DNA from: Plantago ovata
Lineage: Eukaryota > Streptophyta > Magnoliopsida > Lamiales > Plantaginaceae
Direction of reading: 5' to 3'
NCBI GenBank assembly: GCA_028274465.1
Contig: CM051456.1
Span: 89,266,753 to 89,330,752, forward strand
DNA: 64,000 nucleotides
Shown: piece by piece, positions 1 through 8,708 of the stretch
How positions within the stretch are numbered: position 1 is the stretch's first letter
Layout of the letters: every line of letters starts with the position of its first letter
Notes under the pieces: generated by a model
The model's input: only the letters and a program-made list of their open reading frames with translations
What the model was told of the DNA's origin: nothing
The model's database searches: none
Position numbers and translations under genes: made by a program

Positions 1-55
1 CGGGCTCTTGTTTTAGCTTCTTGCCGATAGAAGTTCTTCTTACTAAGATCTCCAA
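1..55 (-). CDS. Fragment of unidentified ORF beyond the CACTA insertion
   Basis: These bases read as an open minus-strand frame (LEILVRRTSIGKKLKQEP). It stays in register with the minus-strand ORF at 3336-3605 once the CACTA element and one copy of its CAA target duplication are removed. It is therefore the downstream part of the ORF that the transposon hit. It runs off the window edge. The protein is not recognised; the visible residues are basic. Confidence 0.4.
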   Translation of the reverse strand, partial: MEILVRRTSIGKKLKQEP

Positions 56-75
56 CACTACAAGGAAAACTGATT

Positions 76-395
76 TTAGCGACGGAGAGCATCCGTTGCT
101 ATATGTTAGCGATCCGTCGCTAAACACCAATAGCGACGGAAAGCCCGTCGCTAAATAGGATGTCGCGAAAAGTGGCATCGCTAAAAAATAAAGAGACGGT
201 TAATATTATCCGTCGCTATATGTAGCGACGGTTCAGTTTATTCGTCGCTATATTGTCGTTGACCAACATAGAGACGGATGGCTTTATCCGTATCTATAAA
301 TAGCGACGAATTTTGTATTCCGTCGCTAAAGCTAAGGGACACGTGTCATTCCCTTGCGAGGGGAATTTGACGACGGATAAACTAATCCGTCGCTA
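76..395. repeat. Left subterminal repeat array of the CACTA element
   Basis: About a dozen copies of a motif close to TAGCGACGGA or its complement TCCGTCGCTA occur in both orientations. In En/Spm elements such subterminal repeats are binding sites for the element's DNA-binding protein; that role is inferred here. The matching right array lies at 3048-3318. Confidence 0.8.
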
Positions 396-638
396 ACTCT
401 CTGATTCTTTTTAAAATTGATTTTTTGTTTTACTGAATTTATGTGAAAAATTGTTATTTTAACTCAAAATTGAGTAAGACTAACAAAATATATACGATTG
501 ATTCATTTTACGATAATCGAAATTTCAATAAAAAAACTAAAAGTGTACGTACAAAGAAACTAAAAGGTACGAAGATAATCATTAAAATAAACGAGAATCC
601 TAAAATCTACGGATAACGAATAACAATCCTAAAAAGCA

Positions 639-1400
639 CTAATCGTACGGGCTCTCCACTAACCAACCGACCCCTTCCGCCGTCAACGCCCCATCCCTAT
701 GTGCATGCTCATGGGTCACATGGTTCTGCCACGATTCTAGCCACAGATCCCGATGCTCCGGATTGAAGTACTCAACCCATTCTTTATGCCGAAAGTACCT
801 TTCCTTGGCATAATAAATGGAATGCCTGTGAATCTTTTGCGCTCGGATGTTGAATACCCTCAATATCTCCTCCGCCTTGGCAGGAGGGGCATAGTAGTAT
901 TTCTGCAACACAACAATCCCACATCAGTATTCATGCAACACAACAATCCCACAAAAAAGCCCAAGAATAGATACTATAGGCAATGCCCCAAGAATAGATA
1001 CTATAGGCAATGCTCCAAACAAATAATGTACGTACACGTATATAATTAAGGCAATGCCCCAAGAATCAAATATAGAAATATTCAAGTAAAGATAGTAAAG
1101 TACCTGGAATTCTTCCCACAAGTGCTCCTTCACGGGTCGAGGAACCGTATCCCACCTTTCTCCGCCACTCCCAAGAGGCGTAAAGAACTCTCTTTTCATG
1201 AGCATTGAAATCCTTCTAGAAGCCCAGGTAGGTTCAAACCTGTCACACATTTTGACCGATTAAAAGTTGGAGTACCAACAACTATATATACAAGAACAAT
1301 TAAATACCAATTTATTAAGAACTTACTTAGATCCCTTGGTGAATAATACTGGCTTCCCATTGATACGTCGAGGACCGCCCGGTTGCTGTGCTTGATCCAT
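639..1400 (-). CDS. CACTA-encoded protein, plant En/Spm-associated type, three exons
   Basis: Proposed exons on the minus strand are 1400-1327, 1239-1104 and 902-639. The start ATG is at 1400 (MDQAQQPGGPRRINGK). Exon 1 ends at a GTAAGT donor, exon 2 opens after ACAG and ends before GTACTT, and exon 3 opens after TTGCAG. The frame is kept across both joins and gives about 157 residues. The W-rich stretches WDTVPRPVKEHLWEEFQ and YFNPEHRDLWLESWQNHV resemble the Myb/helix-like region of plant Ptta/En/Spm proteins, which bind the subterminal repeats. It is shorter than usual family members, so it may be a cut-down protein. The splice sites are read by eye and untested. Confidence 0.6.
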
Positions 1401-1510
1401 GGAAACTAATATACATATAGCATCATCACACTCAAATACAAAACACTAAAATAAAAACTCTTAATGTGTTTAGACAAATACAAGATGTGTTTAGACAAAT
1501 ACAAAGTTAT

Positions 1511-1630
1511 ATGTGAACACGAAAGGATGTCTGGATCTTTAGGATCTTGAAATCTCCATCTTTAGTTACCGACTAAAGATGGAGACTTCAAAATCCTAAA
1601 CATCCAGACACATTTCTTGCTCACATACTA
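1511..1630. repeat. Imperfect inverted repeat inside the CACTA element
   Basis: Two arms of about 55 bases face each other around a short TACC spacer near 1567-1570. The left arm includes GGATGTCTGGATC and CTCCATCTTTAGT; the right arm has the complements ACTAAAGATGGAG and CATCCAGACA. A transcript would fold into a long hairpin with few mismatches. An 18-base direct repeat (GTGTTTAGACAAATACAA) lies just to its left. It could be a small MITE or a small-RNA precursor. Confidence 0.6.
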
Positions 1631-1744
1631 TATTATATATATACAACTTATTAAGAATAGAGGGTTTACATGAGTATGACCCAAGGTAAGCCTAAACCAA
1701 CACATCGGAACTAATATACGTATATCATCATCACACTTTCTAAA

Positions 1745-2251
1745 ATGATTAGATATTATCAAAAATCCTTTAATTTTGAAAATCCTAAAAGTCATTACAT
1801 AAATGATAGCCTCATAAATTTTTCCCTATACATGAATGTGTACATTAATACATTAACAATAAAGTGTATTTGTCCTTTAGAATTTCCAACATCAACTATA
1901 AGAAGTCACCTAAGTTTAACATATTCTCACACAAATTTGGAAAACCCTAACAAATTCAGATTTGAAGAAACACCCCCACATTCCCCCCCACCTTCTCCCC
2001 CACCACAAATTGATCCGAAAATGTTGGCTGAAATGGAGGAAGCTCTCCAAGAGGCATTTCCTCCATCTCCCCCCAAATCTCCTACTCCTCCCCCTTGTGA
2101 GCACAAGGAGGTTGAGCACTTAGAAGACCAAGGAGTCTTCTACAAGATATGTCAACAACAACTTTTGGAACCAAAAGATGTCATCGACTGGTCGCTCCTA
2201 CATGAGGAGTCAAGCTCCGAGGACGAGGACGAGGGGATGAAGAGTGACTAG
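1745..2251 (+). CDS. Hypothetical proline-rich, acidic protein in the CACTA element
   Basis: An ORF of 168 codons from ATG at 1745. The first 75 or so residues look like ordinary AT-rich read-through. The more protein-like part begins near 1970: a proline/serine-rich segment, a short helix (MLAEMEEALQEAF), a second PPSPPKSP segment and a strongly acidic tail (SSSEDEDEGMKSD). The true start could be the inner ATG at 2023, or this could be a last exon. It is not matched to a family I know. It lies on the opposite strand to the three-exon gene in the same transposon. Confidence 0.35.
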   Translation: MIRYYQKSFNFENPKSHYINDSLINFSLYMNVYINTLTIKCICPLEFPTSTIRSHLSLTYSHTNLENPNKFRFEETPPHSPPPSPPPQIDPKMLAEMEEALQEAFPPSPPKSPTPPPCEHKEVEHLEDQGVFYKICQQQLLEPKDVIDWSLLHEESSSEDEDEGMKSD

Positions 2252-3047
2252 AATTAGCTACTGAAACTTGAAAGTAAACTATATTATTAATAAAATTGAA
2301 CTTTTTATATTTTCTATGTTTCTAATCTTTGTTCATTGCAGTCACTTTTTTTTTTTCTTATTGAGTTAATTATTAAGCATTTCCAGTTAAATTAAGAATT
2401 GATTTACATTAACCATTCATCATTTCCAGAATCATTTTCAGATGTAAAAAAAACGAAAAAATATAAAAAAAAAATTAGGCAGTGAAGTAGATGAAATGCA
2501 GAGGAAAAGAAATAAACATAAACCCTAAATTAACAATTAACAATGAACAAGTTTCTAAATTAACAAATTGAATGAAGAAACCCTAAATCCTAAATTAAAA
2601 TTAACATTTCCTAAATTTAAATTAATAAACTGACAGTAGGATTCCTAACCTTTTATATGGGGAACAGAGGGAGAAAGTGAGCGGCGGTTCGGTGGTGGCG
2701 TGGCGGAGGCGGAGGCGGTGGAGGTGTCTTGCTCCTCGCACCGTATCCTACAATAAACATAGAACAAACAATCAAAATCACTATCAAAATCAAAATTACT
2801 ATTAAAATGAAAAATACCCAAAATTTAGGGTTTATGTTAATTACCTCAAACTGTTGACTAAACCTCCAAATTGATTAGGGATCGACCTCCTTGTTGGATA
2901 GGCTTCGATTTGATATACAATTTGCTTGAATTGGTTGAGTTTGGAGATGGATTGAACGAAAAAGAAGGAGCAGAAACGAAGAACTCGAACAAATGGAGAA
3001 GAAGAGAAATGAGGAAGAAGAAACGTCTGCTGTCTGTATAACGACAC

Positions 3048-3318
3048 CTAGCGACGGATTCTTTCATCCGTCGCCATATTTTTCTTCATTTATTTATTTT
3101 CCTTTATTCCTTCATAAAAAATAGCATGGTCAACATACTTTTATCCGTCGCTCATATAGCGACGGATAAGTCCTATCCGTCTCTTAAGGAAAAACGAATT
3201 GGATGTTTCGTGACACGAACTGAGCTTAGAGCGCGGTTCGTGTCCATCCGCCGCTGTTAGTAGCGATCCGTCACTAAATAGCGACGGATGCTATCGTCCC
3301 TTATGTTCCGTCGCTAAA
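3048..3318. repeat. Right subterminal repeat array of the CACTA element
   Basis: Copies of TAGCGACGGAT, TCCGTCGC and close variants in both orientations fill the last 290 bases before the right terminal inverted repeat, mirroring the left array. A less repetitive stretch (3186-3240) interrupts it. Confidence 0.75.
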
Positions 3319-3335
3319 TGGATTTTCTTGTAGTG

Positions 3336-3605
3336 CAAGTTCAGCCATTTTGCAGCAATGTTCCTTGGGTAGGGAGGAGGATCCCTTTCTTTTCTTTTCA
3401 CTTTCAATTCAATCCAAGTGTACATTTGATTAAGTACAGCAGTTGGAAAGAAATCATTGGCCAAAAGATCTTCCAGCTTTATGATCCAGCAACCATGTAG
3501 GTTTCTGATCACATTCTCAGTTGTTTCCTCATTGCTGGTCTTTGTATATTCAATGCCAGTGCCAATTGAAATGCTGGCTAGCCTCTTTTCTTCCTATATT
3601 TGCCT
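3336..3605 (-). CDS. Unidentified ORF fragment at the CACTA target
   Basis: An open minus-strand frame runs through this stretch (for example RKKRLASISIGTGIEYTK and IRNLHGCWIIKLEDLLAN). It stops making sense at the CACTA boundary and resumes in register at 1-55. The sequence is mixed hydrophobic and basic and looks like real coding DNA, but I do not recognise the family. It may belong with the minus-strand ORF at 5158-5829, from which it is separated by LTR-like DNA. No start codon can be assigned. It could be host or transposon derived. Confidence 0.4.
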
Positions 3606-3609
3606 TCTT

Positions 3610-5170
3610 CTTTAAACAACAAGAAAAGACTAGGGGCGGGTGAATAGTCTTTTCGAACTTTCGCCGTTTAAAAACTTTCTCAGCAAGTACTTATTACTTT
3701 GCAGTAATGAGTTTGTTGATACTTAACTTTCTCAGCAAGCACAAGTTACTTCACAGTAACTAGGTTTGCTGATACTTAAATCAGAGAGCGGAAGTCTTTG
3801 ATACAATAAGTGTTTTTTCAGTAAATGAAGGTTTCAGCAAGTGATGTGAGTGACTGTGTACAGATAGATATGATTTGCTGAAAACCAAGTACAGTAAGTA
3901 AATCACACAAACACTTTTATAGTGGTATCTGAGAGTGGTGTAATCTCTCAACTAATCCACTTTGTCATTTCTAGGACTGAATCCACTAAGATAAGATTGA
4001 GGTTCCTTACAACACCTATCTAGAGCGATCCAAACAGAAACCAAAGCACACTTGCTTCGTCTCCAACCTAACTAGAGAACATAACCTTGTGCTCCACCAA
4101 ACTTGGTACTTTTAATCAGCAACAATATGCTCGATTAAGTTCCCCCTGAATATCACGCCTGAAAGGGTGTATTTTCAGTTAGAGAGGTTTGGGATGAGAT
4201 AACTTAATTATAACTTATTCAGTTACAACAAGTAATATAAGAAACAAAACTTTGAATACTTTGCAGTAAACAAGTTTGATTGTTTCTGGTGTCAAGACTT
4301 GTTCTTGTCCGAAAGAAAGAAAGAAAGAACACTTAACTAATTTCTTAGTCGTGTAAATTCTACTTCTTCACAAGTAGCTTTTTCAAGCTTTAAGTCTTGG
4401 AACGGATCAATGGCAGTAAGAGTATTGAAGGGTATGTGAGTTTAAGCACAAGTGAGAGTATGATCACGTTGTTGACACACTTCAACTCTTTGCCGGATGA
4501 CCTCTATTTATAGTGAAATAAGGAGCCGTTTGAATTTCAAATTATAAGGCTTTTGTTCCTTAAAATGTCACTATCTTGCTTTTGTACTTTCAGCAGCGTC
4601 CTTGTTTGTCTTCTAGTCTTCATGTCCTTCGCGTGCATGCTTTGCATTTAATGCTCTTTTGAATGGAATTCAAACACTAACATTGGAGCGCAAATACAAG
4701 TACTTTTAGCAAGAGGTCACATATGTTCCATCAGCAAGTGGTCAGTCTCAGTTTCAGCAAGCACAACCTACTCTGTCGTATAGATTTTCACTTATGCAAT
4801 GTTGTTGCTGAAGTTTCCACTTTCTGAGCAACATGTGCCTTTGTAGATACCATTCTTCAGAAATCTTCTAGTCTTCAGATCTTCAAAATCTTCAAGTTTC
4901 TGAGCGGTTCTAAATGCTTCAATAGTTTGTTTGTGTAAACAAAGTACATCATCATCAAATGCTTCAATAGGTTGTTTTTCTTTTTCAGAAAACAAGATAC
5001 ATCATAAGCGGTAAAACCAACCTATCTAGCACCTACTCTAAATCTTCAGCAAACATTCCTCTTTTACAATGTCCTTAAAATTCTAAATTCCTATGGACCT
5101 TAAGAGTACTAGTTACTGGACTTTCCTTAATTTAACATGGTTAATTGCTCATCAAAATTACAAGTTTCCT
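3610..5170 (-). mobile_element. LTR-like sequence, minus strand (solo LTR or 3' LTR)
   Basis: Read on the minus strand this begins TGTTAGGAAACTTGTAATTT, a common opening of copia-type plant LTRs. It carries a TATAAATA box (4505-4512) with a transcript-like region after it, and ends near ATTCACCCGCCCCTAG, a motif often seen at the 3' end of such LTRs. No primer binding site follows, so this is either a solo LTR or the 3' LTR of an element whose body is gone. The exact ends and the target duplication are not resolved. No second copy is in the window. Confidence 0.45.
4505..4512 (-). promoter_or_regulatory. TATA box of the LTR-like sequence
   Basis: TATAAATA followed by GAGGTC on the minus strand, in the middle of the LTR-like region, at the place where the U3/R boundary would be expected. 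The call rests on sequence only. Confidence 0.4.
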
Positions 5171-5829
5171 AACAACTTAGCATTTTCTTGATCTCTTGCT
5201 GAAGATCTTGAGTCAGAAGAGAAGTGTTTGGATTGGCCAGAAGGAGTTAAGGCAGAAATAGGCCTAGCTCTTATTGCTTGAGCTATTGTTTGGTCATCAT
5301 CATTATCATCATCTTCATTCAGATTTTGATGACTCTCAGTGTGACAGTATTCTTGAGTTTCAGCAGAAGTTCTTCTCCTTTTTGGATTTGCTGAACTTCG
5401 CTCAGAATCTGTTTCAACTCGTTTCTTAGAACTTTGCTCTTTTTCAGCAAGAGGTTCTCTGGGAGGTGGACCAGGAAGTATCAATGGCACTTCAGCAGAG
5501 GGTTTCTTTGATCTTGAAGATTTTCTTTGTTTATCTTCCCCCTTAGACATGGATTGCATCATCGGTTGGATGTGTAAAGAGAAAAACTCATTGCAATTTT
5601 CAGCAAGAGTACTTAGACTGTTGTATTTGAGAATTATGCCTTGCTGATCAGTAGTTAGCTTGGACAGTTCTTCCTTAATACAAGCCAAGTTCTCCTCATG
5701 TCTGCGCTCATTGTCGACTTTTTCTTCAATGAAAGCCTGAGCCTTTTTTAATGCACTTTTAGCCAGTTTGAGTGCTTGATTGACATCTTCTTCAGACGAA
5801 AGTCTCCTAAAGGAAGTTTTAGAAATGCT
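5158..5829 (-). CDS. Hypothetical coiled-coil protein with basic and acidic tail
   Basis: About 220 codons are open on the minus strand. The first 90 residues form a heptad-like, charged coiled coil (VNQALKLAKSALKKAQAFIE and onward). A basic segment (RKSSRSKKP), a proline-rich stretch (LPGPPPREP), a second basic cluster (NPKRRR, a possible nuclear signal) and an acidic run (EDDDNDDD) follow. The first 8-10 residues of the longest ORF come from the adjacent L1 fragment, so the native start is lost. The last few codons are LTR-like DNA. Family unknown; it could be the C-terminal part of a retroelement accessory protein or of a host gene. Confidence 0.4.
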   Translation of the reverse strand, partial: SISKTSFRRLSSEEDVNQALKLAKSALKKAQAFIEEKVDNERRHEENLACIKEELSKLTTDQQGIILKYNSLSTLAENCNEFFSLHIQPMMQSMSKGEDKQRKSSRSKKPSAEVPLILPGPPPREPLAEKEQSSKKRVETDSERSSANPKRRRTSAETQEYCHTESHQNLNEDDDNDDDQTIAQAIRARPISALTPSGQSKHFSSDSRSSARDQENAKLLGNL

Positions 5830-6281
5830 CCCATCGCTCCGGAAAAAACCCATTGGACCCTCCCCACAAAAGCTCCACTTTCTTCCTCAAAAAAGAATCC
5901 TTTTTCGTTTCTTGTAAACAAGCAAACTCCACTTTCTCCAAAATGATAATTCTCCTTACTTCCTCGTTTTTCAACGAACCCCCTAACCCTCTTACATTGA
6001 AGCTCAATATAATCATGATCCACCAATTAAGTTTCCAAGACCTAATGCAACAATTGAATCCTTTACACTTTTAAGTTCCCTTTGTTCCCAAGATTCAAAA
6101 ATCTCCCCCACTTTTTCCTTTTCCGATTCACTAAAAAAGCCAAGATTCGTTCCCACTTCAACAAGGTCCTTTACCTCCACATTTCCTTCTTTCAACGTCT
6201 TTTTCAATGGAAACACTTCACTCTCTACTAGAGGAACTCGGCTAGCTAAGCTAGAAGCACCGCCCCCTTCACTTCCCACGT
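5829..6281 (-). mobile_element. Detached L1 LINE fragment (ORF1/ORF2 junction)
   Basis: This minus-strand stretch is about 95% identical by eye to 10930-11390 of the full L1 element and covers the end of ORF1 and the first 60 codons of ORF2 (MIILSFNVRGLGG, FACLQETKKDS). It has neither a LINE 5' end nor a poly(A) tail, so it is an internal piece. It still has an intact end of ORF1 (SEKEKVGEIFESWEQ) where the full-length copy has a stop codon. The TGA of ORF1 overlaps the ATG of ORF2 (ATGA), as in the full copy. Confidence 0.85.
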
Positions 6282-6699
6282 CCAGTACAAAACGTGTTCA
6301 AAATCATTGGGGGTCGTAGAACATGTTCTTCTCTAAAAGTTGAATCGGAAATCATGATGATGAGAGTGAAAGTAGAGATGGAGACAGTGCCATAGTGGAG
6401 AAATAGCCTTCGATCTGTACTCATTTTATACACGTAATGGCAGGGCATTTTAATAACTTTAATGCGACCGTTTCTTTTTTTCCGCCCTGCATTTATGTAT
6501 GAGTCAACAAACATAATTACAATCATAAATGTAATAAAACCGGTGCATTAAAAATGTGTCAAATAAAATTCGTACGTTTCATTGGTGTCAATTAATGCTC
6601 ATTAATTAACATTGTTGACCGCGTAACATATGCGGTTTACTCGGTATGTAACTTTATATTGACACTATTATTTGGTTTAACACATTTGTTAACAAAAAT
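6282..6699. other. AT-rich spacer without a recognised gene
   Basis: No coding pattern, tail or terminal repeat was found here. The one ORF (minus strand, 6269-6526) starts in the L1 fragment and has no protein-like composition. Confidence 0.5.
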
Positions 6700-6780
6700 T
6701 CATTTGTCCCAGTGGTAGGGAAATCATTCCACCACAAACATGACTCAGGTTCAAATCTCACCATTGATGATTTTTTTTTA
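6700..6780 (+). mobile_element. SINE-like or tRNA-derived head
   Basis: TGTCCCAGTGGTAGGG (near 6705) resembles a Pol III box A, and GGTTCAAATC (near 6748) matches box B, with a spacing of about 32 bases. A run of T follows at 6771. This is the layout of a tRNA-derived SINE head, but the body is very short and no target duplication is evident, so a chance match is possible. Confidence 0.4.
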
Positions 6781-6851
6781 TTTTATTGAATGGCTATTCC
6801 AGCATGCTGTGGTGTTTTTTTTTTTTATTGAATGGCTATTCCAGCATGCTG
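6772..6851. repeat. Short tandem duplication, 42-bp period
   Basis: Two nearly exact copies of a poly-T run followed by ATTGAATGGCTATTCCAGC and ATGCTG (ending at 6809 and 6851). It directly follows the SINE-like head and may be slippage in a T-rich tail. Confidence 0.7.
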
Positions 6852-7056
6852 ACGTGGACAAACTTACCTTGTATAAGTCAATCTTTGGAAGACTACGCCG
6901 CCACGTAGGAAAGAGGGCATTGAGCATCAATGTGGTGGAGAATAGCCATCCAGTTTTATATAATAGTAGGATGCAACGTTAGATTGGCGGTTTTTGAAGT
7001 ATCCGTTATAATACTATATTTCTTTCTGTAATGATATAATTATACCGTATTATTTA

Positions 7057-8019
7057 GGGGTTATTACATTTGGTACTCCTGTTATTTTCATCAATTACAG
7101 ATTAGTCCACATATACTATTTATTACACCAGCTTCCCCACTATATAAACCTAATTACAGATGAACCCACGAATTTGACTTTTTGCGCTCTAAGCCCTGGA
7201 AATGACTATTTCGCCCCTGCCGAAATTTCTAATTCTGAAAAAGGCCAAACAACATGAAGTTTCATTTATTACAAATTCACCCCAAATGTTTTAATCTTTA
7301 CGATATTAACACAAACAATTTAGAATTAACCCACATAATTTAGTTATACTTCAAAATAGCCTACAAAATAATTTTAAAAACCCCTACAAAAATTGAATTT
7401 CAAAATGAGTCCCAAAATTTATTTTATTTTCCTTTTCTTTATTTCTTTTTTCCTTTTTCTCTTTTCTTCCTTCTTTCTTTCTTTTCTCTTTTTCCTTTTT
7501 ACTTTTTTTTAACCCAACTCCGGTATCGGAGTTATAACTCCGGTAACTCCGGTACCGGAGTTGTAGCTCCGATTGGAGCTTAACACATCTCCAATCGGAG
7601 CTGTGTAACAAAGCTCCGATTGGAGCTGTGCAAAGCTCCAATCGGAGCTGTGTAACAAAGCTCCGATTGGAGCTGTGCAAAGCTCCAATCGGAGCTTTGT
7701 GGAGCTTACCACAGCTCCAATCGGAGCTGCAACTCCGGTACCGGAGTTGGGTTAAAAAAAAGTAAAAAAGAAAAGAAAGAAAGAAGGAAGAAAAGAGAAA
7801 AAGGAAAAAAGAAATAAAGAAAAACAGAACAAAGAAAAGGAAAGAAAGAAAAAGGAAAAATTAAATAGTTAAGGGTCTGTTTGGTTGATCCATTTTGAGG
7901 AGAGAGAGTATGCTGGAGTCAATGCCGTCTGGTTACCTGGGTTTATTTGTAATTGTTTGTGATAGTTCGGTCCAGATGCATAGATTGTGTTTAGTGGGGG
8001 TACCAAACGTAATTATATC
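7057..8019. mobile_element. Mutator-like foldback element with 9-bp target duplication
   Basis: TATTATTTA occurs exactly at 7048-7056 and 8020-8028, fitting the 9-bp duplication made by Mutator-like transposases. The ends form an imperfect terminal inverted repeat (left ATTACATTTGGTACTCC, right complement ATTACGTTTGGTACCCC), and similarity continues inward (AATTACAGATGAACCC against AATTACAAATAAACCC). There is no transposase ORF. The middle is occupied by a very large palindrome. It is non-autonomous and was presumably moved by a MULE transposase elsewhere. Confidence 0.65.
7419..7850. repeat. Large palindrome with pyrimidine/purine arms and AGCTCC units
   Basis: The left arm is a 90-bp pyrimidine tract (TTTCTTTTTTCC and similar) followed by AACCCAACTCCGG. 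The right arm is the near-perfect complement, CCGGAGTTGGGTT followed by a purine tract. Between them lie about seven 16-bp units AGCTCCGATTGGAGCT or AGCTCCAATCGGAGCT (near 7565, 7612, 7635, 7659, 7680, 7713) and units ACTCCGGTACCGGAGT (7544, 7733). Each unit is itself a near-palindrome. A single strand would fold into one stem of more than 100 bp with a branched top. Confidence 0.9.
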
Positions 8020-8029
8020 TATTATTTAT

Positions 8030-8560
8030 TAAGATATTTAGTTTTATTCAAACTCTTATGTAATGGATAAAAAGGAGTTATTTTCTATGAGGTGTAATGC
8101 ATTGATGTTTGGTTCTAGCATAAAGATTAGTGCGGAATCATGTTGTAATTTAGCTTCTGAGTTGAATCGAATGAGAAGCTGACGATGGATTTTCTGTAAG
8201 CTGTATAGTTGCATGTGTGTTGTTGACTTTTGAATAGATATTCACAAAATATCAAACGATCCATATAGTAAAAGTATGCATCAATAGGTTTTAAATTACA
8301 CTGAATCAAATGGTGCAACTCCCACTGGCACACAGACAGTATACATTTAAATTATACATTTTCTATCAAGTTCAATTAATCAATTAGTAATTTTTTATCT
8401 ACATTTGAAGTCATTTTGTGACGATTATATATTTACTCCATTCATTTCAGTACATTATTTAATAAACCTACAATATTATACAAGATTATGCTTCACGCGA
8501 AGCGTGTGACGCTGTTTCTAGTATCCTATAAGTAAACTATAGTAAACTATTTGATATTTT
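8030..8560. other. AT-rich spacer
   Basis: No coding signal and no recognised repeat. It is the DNA between the foldback element and the left target duplication of the L1 LINE. Confidence 0.5.
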
Positions 8561-8578
8561 ATCTATTTCCATCTCCCC
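8561..8578. repeat. Left target-site duplication of the L1 LINE
   Basis: ATCTATTTCCATCTCCCC is repeated exactly at 16144-16161 directly after the A-rich tail. An 18-bp exact duplication is typical of target-primed reverse transcription by L1. Confidence 0.9.
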
Positions 8579-8708
8579 GACAAGTAGAAACTAATTCCAT
8601 AACTTATCCAAAAGAGGAATGTTGAGAGAGAAAAATAGAGAGAGAGAGGACTATTCGGGGCCCACATGGCTTTTTCAACCAGATTCACAACACGGGAAGA
8701 GAGTCAAG

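Larger units (their letters stand above)
56..3335 (-). mobile_element. CACTA (En/Spm) DNA transposon, probably non-autonomous
   Basis: The left end reads CACTACAAGGAAAAC and the right end is its inverted partner (GATTTTCTTGTAGTG). CAA lies on both sides (53-55 and 3336-3338), the 3-bp target duplication expected of CACTA elements. Both subterminal zones are packed with TAGCGACGGA/TCCGTCGCTA motifs. At about 3.3 kb it is far shorter than autonomous members, and I see no TNP2-type transposase catalytic domain. It holds a three-exon minus-strand gene (639-1400), an acidic plus-strand ORF (1745-2251) and an inner inverted repeat (1511-1630). The orientation given follows the minus-strand gene. 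Movement would need a transposase supplied from elsewhere. Confidence 0.9.

Noticed and set aside
753-1049. 98-codon plus-strand ORF in the CACTA element
   Set aside because: It lies opposite exon 3 and the second intron of the minus-strand gene, and part of it is a short tandem repeat.
7384-7712. ORFs on the minus strand through the AGCTCC palindromes
   Set aside because: They are by-products of the repeated units and purine tracts (runs of Lys/Glu and repeated APIGALLHSSDW-like phrases). There is no gene-like composition.
8461-8530. Possible terminal repeat near CTTCACGCGAAGCGTG
   Set aside because: A short local palindrome with no partner or target duplication nearby.
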